Assembly: GCA_902629075.1 (NCBI GenBank)
Contig: CACOPK010000006.1
Coordinates: forward strand, 1 to 64,000
Length of the DNA: 64,000 nucleotides
Reading direction: 5' to 3'
Source: an uncultured Pelagibacteraceae bacterium
GTDB taxonomy: Bacteria > Pseudomonadota > Alphaproteobacteria > Pelagibacterales > Pelagibacteraceae
Below, piece after piece: positions 50,743 through 60,867 of the stretch; position 1 is the stretch's first letter; every line of letters begins with the position of its first letter. The notes under the pieces were generated by a model that had not been told where the DNA came from, did not search any database, and saw nothing but the letters and a program-made list of their open reading frames with translations. Both the position numbers and the translations under genes were made by a program.

Positions 50743-51726
50743 TTGATAAAATATTTTTTCAAACGTCTGTTTCAGTCAGCAATAGTTATGTTGATTGTCG
50801 CATTTGTATCGTTTTCATTGTTTAATTTTGTTGGAGATCCAATTAATAATATGGTTGGAGAAGAGACCTCTGATGAAGAAAGGTCTCAGTTAAGAGAGTC
50901 ATTAGGTTTAAATGATCCAGTTCATATACAATTTTCAAGATTTGTAGTAAATGCCTCACAAGGAGAATTTGGAATATCTTATCAACTTAGAAGACCCGTT
51001 TCAGAATTAATTGCTGAAAGATTACCAGCTACAATCGAGTTAGTTTTAATTTCAGCTTTAATTGCTCTTGTTTCAGGAACTTTACTTGGAGTATATACGG
51101 GAATAAATCGAAAAGGATTTTTAAGTGATGCTATATTAGCAATCTCTTTATTAGGAGTTTCCCTTCCCACTTTTGTTATTGGAATATTGTTTATATATCT
51201 TTTTGCTGTCATTCTTGGAGTTTTGCCATCTTTTGGAAGAGGCGAGGTTGTGGATCTTGGTTTTTGGTCCACAGGTTTCCTAACTATAACAGGTCTTAAA
51301 GCAATTATTTTGCCATCAGTTACCTTAAGCCTTTTTCAAATGACATATATTATAAGACTTGTTCGGGCTGAAATGATGGAAATACTACAAACAGATTATA
51401 TTAAATTTGCTAAAGCTAGAGGCCTAAGCGAAAAAAGTATTTATTATAAACACGCTTTAAAAAATGGATTGATACCAGTAATTACAATTGCTGGAATTAA
51501 TATTGGTACTTTAATTGCATTTTCGATAATTACAGAAACTGTTTTTCAATGGCCAGGTATGGGATTTCTATTTATTCAAGCTGTTCAGTTTGTTGATATA
51601 CCAATCATGTCAGCCTATCTATTTTTTATTGCTTTCGTATTCGTAATGATAAATTTTATTGTCGATATTTTGTATTATTTTATTGACCCTCGTATCAGGG
51701 TAAAGGCGGAGACAGCTAGTGGATAA
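50743..51726 (+). CDS. ABC transporter permease (DppB-like)
   Basis: DppB architecture, YIKFAKARGLSEKSIYYKHALKNGLIPVIT. Confidence 0.92.
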   Translation: MIKYFFKRLFQSAIVMLIVAFVSFSLFNFVGDPINNMVGEETSDEERSQLRESLGLNDPVHIQFSRFVVNASQGEFGISYQLRRPVSELIAERLPATIELVLISALIALVSGTLLGVYTGINRKGFLSDAILAISLLGVSLPTFVIGILFIYLFAVILGVLPSFGRGEVVDLGFWSTGFLTITGLKAIILPSVTLSLFQMTYIIRLVRAEMMEILQTDYIKFAKARGLSEKSIYYKHALKNGLIPVITIAGINIGTLIAFSIITETVFQWPGMGFLFIQAVQFVDIPIMSAYLFFIAFVFVMINFIVDILYYFIDPRIRVKAETASG

Positions 51727-52645
51727 CAATACATCAAATTTATTAAACAGAATTAGAAATAGCGATGTATATTTTAGTTTTAAAAAGTCGCCAACAGCCA
51801 TAATTTCTTCAATTATACTTGCTATAATATTCTTTTGCTCATTTTTTGTAGAACTCGTAGTTCCTTATAATCCTTTTGATCCATCTTCATTATCCTTAAT
51901 GGAAGCATTTACTCCACCATCTTGGACAGAGGATGGTCTTTCTAAATTTATACTTGGAACAGACGGGCAAGGTAGAGATATGCTTTCAACAATTCTTTAT
52001 GGGTCAAGAATTTCGTTAATTGTAGGTTTTTCTGCAATCATATTTAGTCTAGTTTTAGGAGTAGGTTTGGGTTTAACTGCCGGATATTTTGGGGGCAAAT
52101 ATGAAATGTTTGTTATGAGACTAACAGATGTTCAATTAACAGTTCCAAGTATTTTAATGGCTTTGCTTGTTGATGGTATTGCAAGAGGAATTATTTCAAG
52201 GGAAATGCATGATGAGATGGCAATTTATGTTTTGATTTTTGCAATTGGAATTTCAGAATGGCCTCAGTTCGCAAGAGTTTCAAGAGCAGCAACCCTTGTT
52301 GAAAAAAATAAAGATTATGTTTCAGCGTCAACTATTATTGGAGTTTCAAATTTAGTTGTTATGTTCAAACACATTTTACCAAATATAATGAGACCGATTT
52401 TAGTAATTGGAACAATTGGACTTGCCTTAGCAATTTTAGCTGAGGCAACACTTAGTTTTTTAGGAGTAGGTGTGCCTCCAACTACACCATCACTTGGAAC
52501 ATTAATAAGATTAGGTAACGATTTTTTATTTTCAGGCGAATGGTGGATAACTTTTTTTCCAGCAATTTTTTTAGTTTTATTAGCTTTTTCAATTAATCTT
52601 TTAGGAGACTGGATGAGAGATACTCTTAATCCAAAATTAAATTAA
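51719..52645 (+). CDS. ABC transporter permease (DppC-like)
   Basis: LGTDGQGRDMLSTILYGSRISL, AEATLSFLGVGVPPTTPSLG. Confidence 0.92.
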   Translation: MDNNTSNLLNRIRNSDVYFSFKKSPTAIISSIILAIIFFCSFFVELVVPYNPFDPSSLSLMEAFTPPSWTEDGLSKFILGTDGQGRDMLSTILYGSRISLIVGFSAIIFSLVLGVGLGLTAGYFGGKYEMFVMRLTDVQLTVPSILMALLVDGIARGIISREMHDEMAIYVLIFAIGISEWPQFARVSRAATLVEKNKDYVSASTIIGVSNLVVMFKHILPNIMRPILVIGTIGLALAILAEATLSFLGVGVPPTTPSLGTLIRLGNDFLFSGEWWITFFPAIFLVLLAFSINLLGDWMRDTLNPKLN

Positions 52646-54327
52646 TGAGTTTTTTAAAAATAAATAATCTTAGTGTTGACTATAAAATGAGGAGAGAAAC
52701 TGTTCATGCTGCAAAAAATATTAATATTGAGGTTAGCAAAGGTGAAATTTTAGGACTGGTAGGTGAGTCTGGGTCTGGAAAAAGTACAGTTGGAAATGCA
52801 ATCATTAATTTAATTGATGAACCTGGAAAAGTTTCTAACGGAACAATACATCTTGGGGAAATTAATATTCATGATGATCTAGAAAATATTATTAAATATA
52901 GAGGAAAAAAAATAGGTTTAATTTTTCAAGATCCACAAACTTCTTTAAATCCAATTTTTACTATTGGTGAGCAATTAATTGAAACAATCCAGACGCATTT
53001 AAAACTAGATATTAAACAAGCTAAAGACAAAGCAATAAATTTACTTAAAGAAGTTGGTATAAAAGATGCTGAACAAAGATTTGATAATTACCCTCACCAA
53101 TTTTCTGGAGGCATGAGGCAAAGAGTTGTTATTTCACTGGCATTATGTTGTGAGCCTGAGCTTCTTATAGCAGATGAGCCAACCACAGCACTTGATGTTT
53201 CAATTCAATCTCAAATACTTGATTTGATTAAAAAACTTACAAAGGAAAGAAACTTGGCAGTGATTTTAATAACTCATGATATGGGTGTAATAGCCGAGAC
53301 AACTAACAGAGTAGCTGTAATGAAAAATGGAAATCTTGTAGAAATAGGTCAAACTAAAGAAATTTTAACAAAACCTAAGCAAACATATACTAAAAGCTTA
53401 GTTAGTTCAGTACCACCTACAAATAAAAAGATATCCAGATTTATAATTGTAGAAAAAGAAAATCATCCAACAGATAATACTAATATTAAAATTTTAAATA
53501 GATGGACAAAAAAAGAAATAATTAAACAAGATTTAGTTGAAGTAAAAAATTTGTATAAATCCTTCGATGATAGTTTTTTTACAGAAAGTTCAAAAAATAT
53601 TGTAATGGCCGTTGATGATGTCTCGTTTAAAATAACTGAAGGTGAGTCTTTCGGTCTTGTCGGTGAAAGTGGTAGTGGAAAATCAACAATTGCTAAAATG
53701 ATTGTCAATTTATTTAAACCTAGTTCAGGAGATATTTATTTTAATAAAACTTGTATTACAAAAATTAAAAATAATAGAGAAATGATGAAGTTTAGAAAAC
53801 AAATTCAAATGATATTTCAGGATCCTTATTCATCTTTAAATGGTAGATTAAAAGTAGAAGATATAATTGCAGAACCAATTAAACTTCACAATCCTTCAAT
53901 AAAAAATGTTGATTTAAAAGATTATATTTTTGATTTACTAGAGTCTGTTGAATTGGCTCCAAATTCTGCAACGAGATATCCCCATGAATTTTCAGGTGGT
54001 CAGAGACAAAGAATTTCAATTGCAAGAGCACTAGCTACTCAACCAAGATTATTAGTATGTGATGAGCCTACATCTGCTTTAGATGTAAGTATACAGGCTC
54101 AAATTTTAAATTTATTAAAAGATCTTCAAGAGCAATTAAATTTAACAATATTATTTATTAGTCATGATTTACCAGTAGTCCGCCAAATGTGTGATAGAAT
54201 TGGTGTATTAAGAAATGGAAAATTATGTGAAATTTCTAATTCTGAAGATTTATTTGAAAATCCAAAACATGAATATACTAAAGAATTATTGAGATTAATG
54301 CCAAAAATTGAAACAATTTATAATTAA
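52645..54327 (+). CDS. Fused two-domain ABC ATPase (DppD-DppF type)
   Basis: Two Walker A motifs (GESGSGKST twice), two signature motifs. Confidence 0.93.
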   Translation: MSFLKINNLSVDYKMRRETVHAAKNINIEVSKGEILGLVGESGSGKSTVGNAIINLIDEPGKVSNGTIHLGEINIHDDLENIIKYRGKKIGLIFQDPQTSLNPIFTIGEQLIETIQTHLKLDIKQAKDKAINLLKEVGIKDAEQRFDNYPHQFSGGMRQRVVISLALCCEPELLIADEPTTALDVSIQSQILDLIKKLTKERNLAVILITHDMGVIAETTNRVAVMKNGNLVEIGQTKEILTKPKQTYTKSLVSSVPPTNKKISRFIIVEKENHPTDNTNIKILNRWTKKEIIKQDLVEVKNLYKSFDDSFFTESSKNIVMAVDDVSFKITEGESFGLVGESGSGKSTIAKMIVNLFKPSSGDIYFNKTCITKIKNNREMMKFRKQIQMIFQDPYSSLNGRLKVEDIIAEPIKLHNPSIKNVDLKDYIFDLLESVELAPNSATRYPHEFSGGQRQRISIARALATQPRLLVCDEPTSALDVSIQAQILNLLKDLQEQLNLTILFISHDLPVVRQMCDRIGVLRNGKLCEISNSEDLFENPKHEYTKELLRLMPKIETIYN

Positions 54328-54339
54328 AGGAGGAAATAT

Positions 54340-54732
54340 ATGGCGATTTTTAAAATAATAGAAGAGAACCAAGCAACAGGAAAAGTAAAAGAAGTTTTTG
54401 ATGATATTAAAAGTTCAAGAGGGATAACTGAAATTCCAAATTTTTGGAAAATGTTGGCTAACGATCCCAACGAACTTGAGAGATCGTGGAATTCTTTAAA
54501 ACAAGTAATGAGAAAAGGGGCATTGGATCCAATTACAAAAGAATTAATTTATGTTGCAGTGTCTATAACAAATAGTTGTGAGTATTGTACAAAATCTCAT
54601 TCATATGCTGCAAAAAAAAAGGGAGCTACTGATGAAATGCTTAAAGAAATGATATCAGTAGTAGGTTTAGCTAACAAAAATAATAAGTTAGTCGATGCTT
54701 ATCAAGTGGAAGTTGACGAATTGTACAAATAA
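54340..54732 (+). CDS. AhpD/carboxymuconolactone decarboxylase-family protein
   Basis: CEYCTKSHSYAAKKKG. Confidence 0.88.
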   Translation: MAIFKIIEENQATGKVKEVFDDIKSSRGITEIPNFWKMLANDPNELERSWNSLKQVMRKGALDPITKELIYVAVSITNSCEYCTKSHSYAAKKKGATDEMLKEMISVVGLANKNNKLVDAYQVEVDELYK

Positions 54733-54736
54733 ATTA

Positions 54737-54958
54737 TTACTTTGTTATTCGACCTACAAACTTTTCAATTATAGGAGCAACTATAGTTGTTACAATCATG
54801 GCTACTGGTAAACTTATAGACCAAGCTTTTAAAAACCTTTTAAGATACAATTCATCATATCCAGTATTAATGTAGGTTATTATCAGTGTCATTAATAAAC
54901 TCATCCCTAAACCCATTAAAAAGATAAATAATATTTTTGAATATTTTTTTGGAAACAT
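54737..54958 (-). CDS. DUF2798-like small membrane protein
   Basis: Two TM helices, FLKAWSISLPVAMIVTTIVAPIIEKFV. Confidence 0.7.
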   Translation of the reverse strand: MFPKKYSKILFIFLMGLGMSLLMTLIITYINTGYDELYLKRFLKAWSISLPVAMIVTTIVAPIIEKFVGRITK

Positions 54959-54960
54959 TT

Positions 54961-55311
54961 TTAGTTTAATTTTCCTAAATAATTGACCATTACTACTCCA
55001 ATAACAATAAACATAATACCAACAATTCCATATATATTTGGCACCTGATTAAGTTTTAACATTGCAAAAAGTACAACGCCTGTAACAGTTAAACCACTAT
55101 AAGTTGAGTATGCAAATCCAACTGGAAGAGCTGACATTGCTTTTGAAATTGAAAACATTGTAATACACATAAACAATATACATAAAATTGATGGAGTTAA
55201 CTTCGTGAAACCATCTGAAATTTTAGCAAAACTATTTGATGCAATTCCAAATGAAATTGCAATTAAGAGAAATAAATATCCTATTAATGGTTTCATACTA
55301 ATTATTACCAA
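54961..55311 (-). CDS. SMR-family transporter subunit
   Basis: Four TM, SALPVGFAYSTYSGLTVTGV. Confidence 0.85.
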   Translation of the reverse strand: MVIISMKPLIGYLFLLIAISFGIASNSFAKISDGFTKLTPSILCILFMCITMFSISKAMSALPVGFAYSTYSGLTVTGVVLFAMLKLNQVPNIYGIVGIMFIVIGVVMVNYLGKLN

Positions 55312-55630
55312 GTAAATTTACTATTAGCACCCCTGATATTATTAGCAGCAATCCTACTAGAGTATAAAAATTTGGAATTTGTTGAAACTTAATTACTCCT
55401 ACTATAGAAGTTGCAATTATACATAAACCTGCAAAAGATGCATATGTTATTCCAACCGGTATAGATTTCATTACAATCGATAAAGTATACATGCATGCAA
55501 CTATTGTAATCGCAGTGATTATGCTTGGAATTAATAAAGTAAATCCATCCGCACTTTTTGCAAAACTATTTGAAGCTGTTCCAAGAACTACCGCAATTAT
55601 TAAAATTATATAAGCTGTAAGATTACCCAT
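55298..55630 (-). CDS. SMR-family transporter subunit (paired)
   Basis: Four TM, SIPVGITYASFAGLCIIATSIVGVI. Confidence 0.85.
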   Translation of the reverse strand: MGNLTAYIILIIAVVLGTASNSFAKSADGFTLLIPSIITAITIVACMYTLSIVMKSIPVGITYASFAGLCIIATSIVGVIKFQQIPNFYTLVGLLLIISGVLIVNLLGNN

Positions 55631-56219
55631 TTTTTTTCGACCATGTTATAGCATCTTCCATTCTATCATCTCCCCAGAAGATTTCACTATTAACTATGAA
55701 CGAAGGACTTCCAAATACTTTATTTTCTCTCGCACTATCTGTATTTTTTAAATATTGATTTTCGATTTCATTTGAATTTGCATTTGCAATTACTTTTTCC
55801 TTGTCAATACTTAACTCTTTACATATCTCTGAAATATTTGGTTCAGTGGCTGGCTCTTTACCATCTTGAAACCATCTTTTGTAAGTTAGTCTAACGTAAT
55901 CAATGCCCCAACCCTCTTTTAATCCTAATATTGCAAGTTTATTTGCTAAATCAAATTCTGTTAACGGATAGGGTACGGGAGTTTTTGCAAAAAAACCATA
56001 ACCTTCAGCTCTTCTTTCAATATCTCTCCACATGTAATTTACTTTATTCATTTTCTCTTTAGGAAAAGGAATATTATTCATTTCCTTCATTATCGCTCTC
56101 ACGGAAAAAGGTTTCCAATTGAATTTTACTTGATGTTTTTTTTCTACATCAAGTATTCTAGTTACAGATAAATAAGTATAAGTACTTCCTATTGAAAAAT
56201 AAAAATATATATTACTCAC
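55623..56219 (-). CDS. 2-hydroxychromene-2-carboxylate isomerase-like DsbA-family protein
   Basis: FYFSIGSTYTYLSVTR, VFGSPSFIVNSEIFWGDDRM. Confidence 0.85.
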   Translation of the reverse strand: MSNIYFYFSIGSTYTYLSVTRILDVEKKHQVKFNWKPFSVRAIMKEMNNIPFPKEKMNKVNYMWRDIERRAEGYGFFAKTPVPYPLTEFDLANKLAILGLKEGWGIDYVRLTYKRWFQDGKEPATEPNISEICKELSIDKEKVIANANSNEIENQYLKNTDSARENKVFGSPSFIVNSEIFWGDDRMEDAITWSKKNG

Positions 56220-56540
56220 TTATTTAGGCATTGGTGTAGCGCCAGTTTCTAAACTAACAATTTTTCCATTGTCATATTTGTAAACTGCCATTACCGCCTC
56301 AACATTTCCATCATCGAATGTTACAAACGCATGGTGTATTCCAACTTCATTATTTTCATAAACAATTCTAACTTTATCTTGTTTAATATCACCACTCATA
56401 GCCCATTTAATAACATCACCTTTAGTTAATATGTTTCCTGACTTATGCATTGTGAATTTAAAATCATCATGTAAAAGTTCATTCATCGCTACTTCATCTT
56501 TATTTTTCATTGCAGCGCTATATTTTTCTAATATTGACAT
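56220..56540 (-). CDS. SnoaL/NTF2-like protein
   Basis: KYSAAMKNKDEVAMNELLHDDFKF. Confidence 0.75.
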   Translation of the reverse strand: MSILEKYSAAMKNKDEVAMNELLHDDFKFTMHKSGNILTKGDVIKWAMSGDIKQDKVRIVYENNEVGIHHAFVTFDDGNVEAVMAVYKYDNGKIVSLETGATPMPK

Positions 56541-56575
56541 ATTTTTCTCCTATTTTTACTTTACATATTTTACAA

Positions 56576-56953
56576 TTAATAAAGTGTTTGTATTACTTTT
56601 TTTACTTTCTCCTCACCATTCGGCACAAGTTTGTTTACAAAAGCATGACAAGCACTTGTTTTTGCTTCATCATACTTAGATCCGTAATGCTTATCCACCC
56701 CTTTATTAACACCTTCGTCCCACTCTTTTTCATTGATGCCAATTTCTAAAGCATAAGCTTTTAATACTTTTACAGATGCCATTGATTTTTCTTTCATACT
56801 ATACTCAAAAGTTTCACCACTTGGTAAAAAATAGTTTGCCATATAAATTCCACTACAATCGTATGCCTTATCTTTATCAGCATTACTCATACCTGCTAAT
56901 GCCATACTGGCGATAAACAAAGAAGACAATATATAAAAAGTTATTTTTTTCAT
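56576..56953 (-). CDS. Secreted hypothetical protein
   Basis: Signal peptide, two Cys, no recognised domain. Confidence 0.65.
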   Translation of the reverse strand: MKKITFYILSSLFIASMALAGMSNADKDKAYDCSGIYMANYFLPSGETFEYSMKEKSMASVKVLKAYALEIGINEKEWDEGVNKGVDKHYGSKYDEAKTSACHAFVNKLVPNGEEKVKKVIQTLY

Positions 56954-57060
56954 TTGATCCTTTCCAAAAAAAAATCTTCGCTAATCTTTATTTAATTAGA
57001 CTTAATTTAAATAAATAAAAAATTAGACTAATGGTTTTGAAACATTCTAGCTATGCGATT

Positions 57061-58062
57061 TTATATCCAGTCAGGACAAGGAAGACCTTTTTGTTGTAAA
57101 AAAGATTTATTGAACAATTTTGAATTGTATTTGTCTGATTTGTCGCAGAGAATTGTAACTATCGTTTTACCTGGTCCAAGTTCTTTTCCAAGTCTAATTG
57201 CTCCAGCAATATTTACTCCACAACTTGTACCTAAACTTAGTCCTTCATTTTTAATTAAATCATAAATAATAGGTAAGGACTCGTGATCATTTATTGAAAA
57301 TGCACCATCAATTTTTGCTTCAGCAAAATTAGCTGTAATTCTACTTGAACCAATTCCTTCAGTAATTGAACCTCCCTCAGATTTCAATTCACCATTTTTG
57401 ATGTAATTATAGAGAGCAGACCCAGCTGGATCAGATAAATAAATTTTAACATCTTTATTTTTTTCTTTTAAATAATTACTAACTCCACCAATAGTTCCAC
57501 CTGTACCAGATGCACAAACAAATCCATCAATTTTTCCATCTGTTTGATTCCAGATTTCTGGCCCTGTTGTTTCATAATGACCCTTTGCATTTGCAGTATT
57601 ATCAAATTGGTTTGCCCAAACTACACCGTAGTTATTTGTACTTTTTAATTCATCTGCCAATTTACTTGCAACTTTTACATAATTTCCGTCGTCTTTATAA
57701 GGTTTGGGTGGTACCAATCTTAAGTCAGCTCCAATATTTTTTAATGTATCTTTTTTCTCTTGTGTTTGATTATCATTCATCACAATAATTGTTTTGTAAC
57801 CTAAAGAATTTCCCAATAGACATAATCCTATCCCAGTGTTTCCTGCAGTTCCTTCCACAACAACACCACCTTTAGAGATTAATTTTTTTTCTTGAGCATC
57901 TTTTATTAATGCATTTGCTGCACGATCCTTTACAGATCCACCAGGATTTTGGTACTCAGCTTTTCCATAAATATTACATCCTGTAATTTCAGATGCAGCC
58001 TTAAGTTTTATTAATGGTGTATTTCCAATACTTTCAATGAAATTATTTTTTAAATTTTTCAC
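57061..58062 (-). CDS. cysK: Cysteine synthase-family PLP enzyme
   Basis: IGNTPLIKL, NPGGSVKDRAA, EGTAGNTGIGL, GTGGTIGGVS. Confidence 0.9.
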   Translation of the reverse strand: MKNLKNNFIESIGNTPLIKLKAASEITGCNIYGKAEYQNPGGSVKDRAANALIKDAQEKKLISKGGVVVEGTAGNTGIGLCLLGNSLGYKTIIVMNDNQTQEKKDTLKNIGADLRLVPPKPYKDDGNYVKVASKLADELKSTNNYGVVWANQFDNTANAKGHYETTGPEIWNQTDGKIDGFVCASGTGGTIGGVSNYLKEKNKDVKIYLSDPAGSALYNYIKNGELKSEGGSITEGIGSSRITANFAEAKIDGAFSINDHESLPIIYDLIKNEGLSLGTSCGVNIAGAIRLGKELGPGKTIVTILCDKSDKYNSKLFNKSFLQQKGLPCPDWI

Positions 58063-58640
58063 TATCTTTTTTCTTTTTTAGTTTCCTCAGTAACAGCGTA
58101 AGGTTTAAACTCTTCTGATGATACGCCAATATTTCTTGCTGGTATACCAACCATTACTGCATTCTCAGGGACATCATTTGTAACAACCGCATTTGATCCA
58201 ATTTTTGAATTTTTACCAACAATAATTGGTCCAAGTATTTGTGCTCCTGATCCAATCACTGCGTTGTCCTTAATTGTTGGATGTCGTTTATTATTTCTTT
58301 GTTCGTCTGAGTTTATACTAGGAGATATTCCGCCTAGAGTTACATTATGGTAAATTGTAACATTATCTCCAATATCTGATGTTTCTCCGATAACAACGCC
58401 CATGCCATGATCTATAAATAAATTTTTTCCGATTTTAGCTCCTGGATGAATTTCTATTCCTGTTAAAAATCTTGCAAATTGAGAAATTATTTTTGCAACT
58501 AGATGAAATTTTGCCAATGAAAAAAAATTTGCAATTTTATAAAAGAAAACTGCTTTTACACCTGGGTAAGTCAAAATGACACTTAATTTTGAACGAGCAG
58601 CAGGATCCCTATCAATTATTGATTGTAAATATTCATTCAT
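58062..58640 (-). CDS. cysE: Serine O-acetyltransferase (short form)
   Basis: [47 protein letters not shown], hexapeptide repeats. Confidence 0.92.
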   Translation of the reverse strand: MNEYLQSIIDRDPAARSKLSVILTYPGVKAVFFYKIANFFSLAKFHLVAKIISQFARFLTGIEIHPGAKIGKNLFIDHGMGVVIGETSDIGDNVTIYHNVTLGGISPSINSDEQRNNKRHPTIKDNAVIGSGAQILGPIIVGKNSKIGSNAVVTNDVPENAVMVGIPARNIGVSSEEFKPYAVTEETKKEKR

Positions 58641-58668
58641 GTTTTTTATAGCCTGTTGTTAAAAAATG

Positions 58669-58688
58669 TAGTCATTATATAATGACTA
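58669..58688. promoter_or_regulatory. 20-bp perfect palindrome in divergent cysE/prx promoter region
   Basis: TAGTCATTATATAATGACTA. Confidence 0.5.
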
Positions 58689-58713
58689 AAAAAAAAATAT
58701 AAAGGGGATCATA

Positions 58714-59376
58714 ATGACATTAAAAATTAATAGTTTAGCACCTGATTTTAAAGCAAATACAACAATTGGAGAAATTTCTTTTCATGAATGGTTAGGAGAT
58801 AGTTGGGGAGTTTTGTTTTCACACCCAAAAGATTTTACACCTGTTTGTACTACAGAGTTAGGCTCTTTAGCTAAAATGAAACCAGAATTTGATAAAAGAA
58901 ATGTTAAAGTGATTGGTTTAAGTGTTGATCCTGTAGATGACCACAACAAATGGCTAAATGATATAAAAGATGTTTCTGGAATGAAGCCAGAGTATCCAAT
59001 TATTGCTGATGAAAAGTTGGAAGTTGCTAAGTTATACAACATGTTAGAAGGGGATGCGGGCGTTACTTCAATGGGAAGAACTGCTGTAGATAATCAAACA
59101 GTTAGAACAGTATTTATTATTAGACCTGACAAAAGAATAGGTTTATTTCTCACTTACCCGATGGCAACGGGAAGAAATTTCTTAGAAATTTTAAGAGCTA
59201 TAGACTCAATGCAATTAACCGCAAATCACAAAGTTGCAACACCTGCAGATTGGAAAAAAGGTGAAGATGTTATTATTGTTCCAGCTGTTAAAGACGATGA
59301 AGCTAAGAAATTATATCCAGATGGTTGGGATGCAGTTAAACCTTATTTAAGAAAGGTTCCAGATCCATCTAAATAG
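58714..59376 (+). CDS. 1-Cys-type (Prx6) peroxiredoxin
   Basis: SHPKDFTPVCTTELG, VDNQTVRTVFIIRPDKRI. Confidence 0.93.
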   Translation: MTLKINSLAPDFKANTTIGEISFHEWLGDSWGVLFSHPKDFTPVCTTELGSLAKMKPEFDKRNVKVIGLSVDPVDDHNKWLNDIKDVSGMKPEYPIIADEKLEVAKLYNMLEGDAGVTSMGRTAVDNQTVRTVFIIRPDKRIGLFLTYPMATGRNFLEILRAIDSMQLTANHKVATPADWKKGEDVIIVPAVKDDEAKKLYPDGWDAVKPYLRKVPDPSK

Positions 59377-60067
59377 ATTTATACTTAGATTTACAAACCT
59401 CGGCCAAGATTAAGTTTGGATCAATAAATATTTTTGACTGTTTTGCAAATTTATAAGATTTAAATGCAAAGACAGCCACAGGTAGTTCTGTACATCCTAA
59501 TATTATTTTATTGCACTTAATTCTTTTAAAATAAGAAATAGCTGGCTGAATTGCTTTTGATGCCTCTTTAACTTTACCCTGCTTAACAAGCTTAATTGCA
59601 GAATTGACATATTTTTTTTGCACTTTTTTACTTGGATAAACTAAATAAAAATTATTATTAAAATATTTGTTATAAACTTTTGTTTTTATAGTTGCTTCAG
59701 TTGATAAAAGTCCAATTTTAGAATCTGGTTTACAATTTTTTTTTGTATAATAATAAGCTTGCTCTGGCATACTTAATATAGGAATTTTTATTTTTTTTTT
59801 TAAATCGTCATACCAGTAATGTGCAGTGTTACATGGTATCACAATAAACTTACAATTATTTTTTTGGAGTAACTTACAGCCTTTTATTAGCTCTCCTAAA
59901 ACGTTATAGTATTTTTTTAAATTTTCAGGTCTTTTGGGAATATCTGACTTATTATAAAGTATAAATTTTGGATATTCTTGATCAGATTTTCCTCTATAAA
60001 GCATAGAAAGTTTATTACATAGGTCAAGACCTGCCTGTGTTCCCATTCCACCCAAAATACCAATCAT
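59369..60067 (-). CDS. Aspartate/glutamate racemase family protein
   Basis: GILGGMGTQAG, IPCNTAHYWYDDL, ILGCTELP. Confidence 0.9.
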   Translation of the reverse strand: MIGILGGMGTQAGLDLCNKLSMLYRGKSDQEYPKFILYNKSDIPKRPENLKKYYNVLGELIKGCKLLQKNNCKFIVIPCNTAHYWYDDLKKKIKIPILSMPEQAYYYTKKNCKPDSKIGLLSTEATIKTKVYNKYFNNNFYLVYPSKKVQKKYVNSAIKLVKQGKVKEASKAIQPAISYFKRIKCNKIILGCTELPVAVFAFKSYKFAKQSKIFIDPNLILAEVCKSKYKSI

Positions 60068-60072
60068 ATTAC

Positions 60073-60684
60073 TTATTGATATATTCCTATATCTATAATT
60101 TTAATTTTCCCAGATAATTTTGATCCTGGATACATTTTGTGACCAAGCTTTTTTGCATGAAGGGCAAGAGTTACATCTGCCTTCACAGCCTCACCCATAA
60201 CCTTACCATTATCACCATAAACTCCTGATGGTATATCAACAGCAATAACTTTTAGTTTTGAGTTGTTTATTTTATTAACACATTCTTTAAACAATCCTTC
60301 AATTTTCTTATTAAGACCTATACCGAACAAAGCATCTACAATAACTGCATCTTGATTTATGTTCAAATCTTCAAGTGGTTTTTTTTTTAATTTATTTTTT
60401 TTAAATGCTTTTAAACTATCACCTTTATAACTTCCTTTTCCTAAACAATATAAATCAACATCTTTACCATGTTCACTTAAACAATTAGATAATATCAATC
60501 CATCTCCACCATTATTTCCGGGCCCACAAACAACAATAAAACGATTTTTTTTATAAATTTTTATTATTTGTGTTGCGCAAGCTTCACCGGCCTGCTCCAT
60601 TAATTTAAAAGAGTCTCCTAATCTCAAAAACTCTCTTTTTTCTATGTCTTTAATTTCTGAGATTGAAAGAGCAATTTTTCTCAT
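60073..60684 (-). CDS. nnrE: NAD(P)H-hydrate epimerase (YjeF N-terminal domain, stand-alone)
   Basis: MEQAGEACATQI, CGPGNNGGDGL, VDALFGIGL, VDIPSGVYGD. Confidence 0.9.
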   Translation of the reverse strand: MRKIALSISEIKDIEKREFLRLGDSFKLMEQAGEACATQIIKIYKKNRFIVVCGPGNNGGDGLILSNCLSEHGKDVDLYCLGKGSYKGDSLKAFKKNKLKKKPLEDLNINQDAVIVDALFGIGLNKKIEGLFKECVNKINNSKLKVIAVDIPSGVYGDNGKVMGEAVKADVTLALHAKKLGHKMYPGSKLSGKIKIIDIGIYQ

Positions 60685-60836
60685 ATATTTAGCTTAATTT
60701 GATCTTAAAAAAATATCAATAAGACAACTTATTACTTTAATATTTTATGGGTTGATTTTATGTCGAAAAGGACTATTTAAGCGAATGAAAAATTATACGA
60801 ATTCAAAATTTATATAATTTTCTCATTTTCCCTTTA

Positions 60837-60867
60837 GAGTAAGCAAACTTCTTTAGTTTGCTTACTC
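60837..60867. other. 12-bp stem inverted repeat upstream of the DUF4396 gene
   Basis: GAGTAAGCAAAC-ttcttta-GTTTGCTTACTC, no flanking T-tract on either strand. Confidence 0.55.

Noticed and set aside
56431-56749. Two plus-strand ORFs (56431, 56510) antisense to the NTF2-like and secreted hypothetical genes
   Set aside because: Hydrophobic low-complexity translations typical of antisense AT-rich frames; no supporting ribosome-binding site or domain
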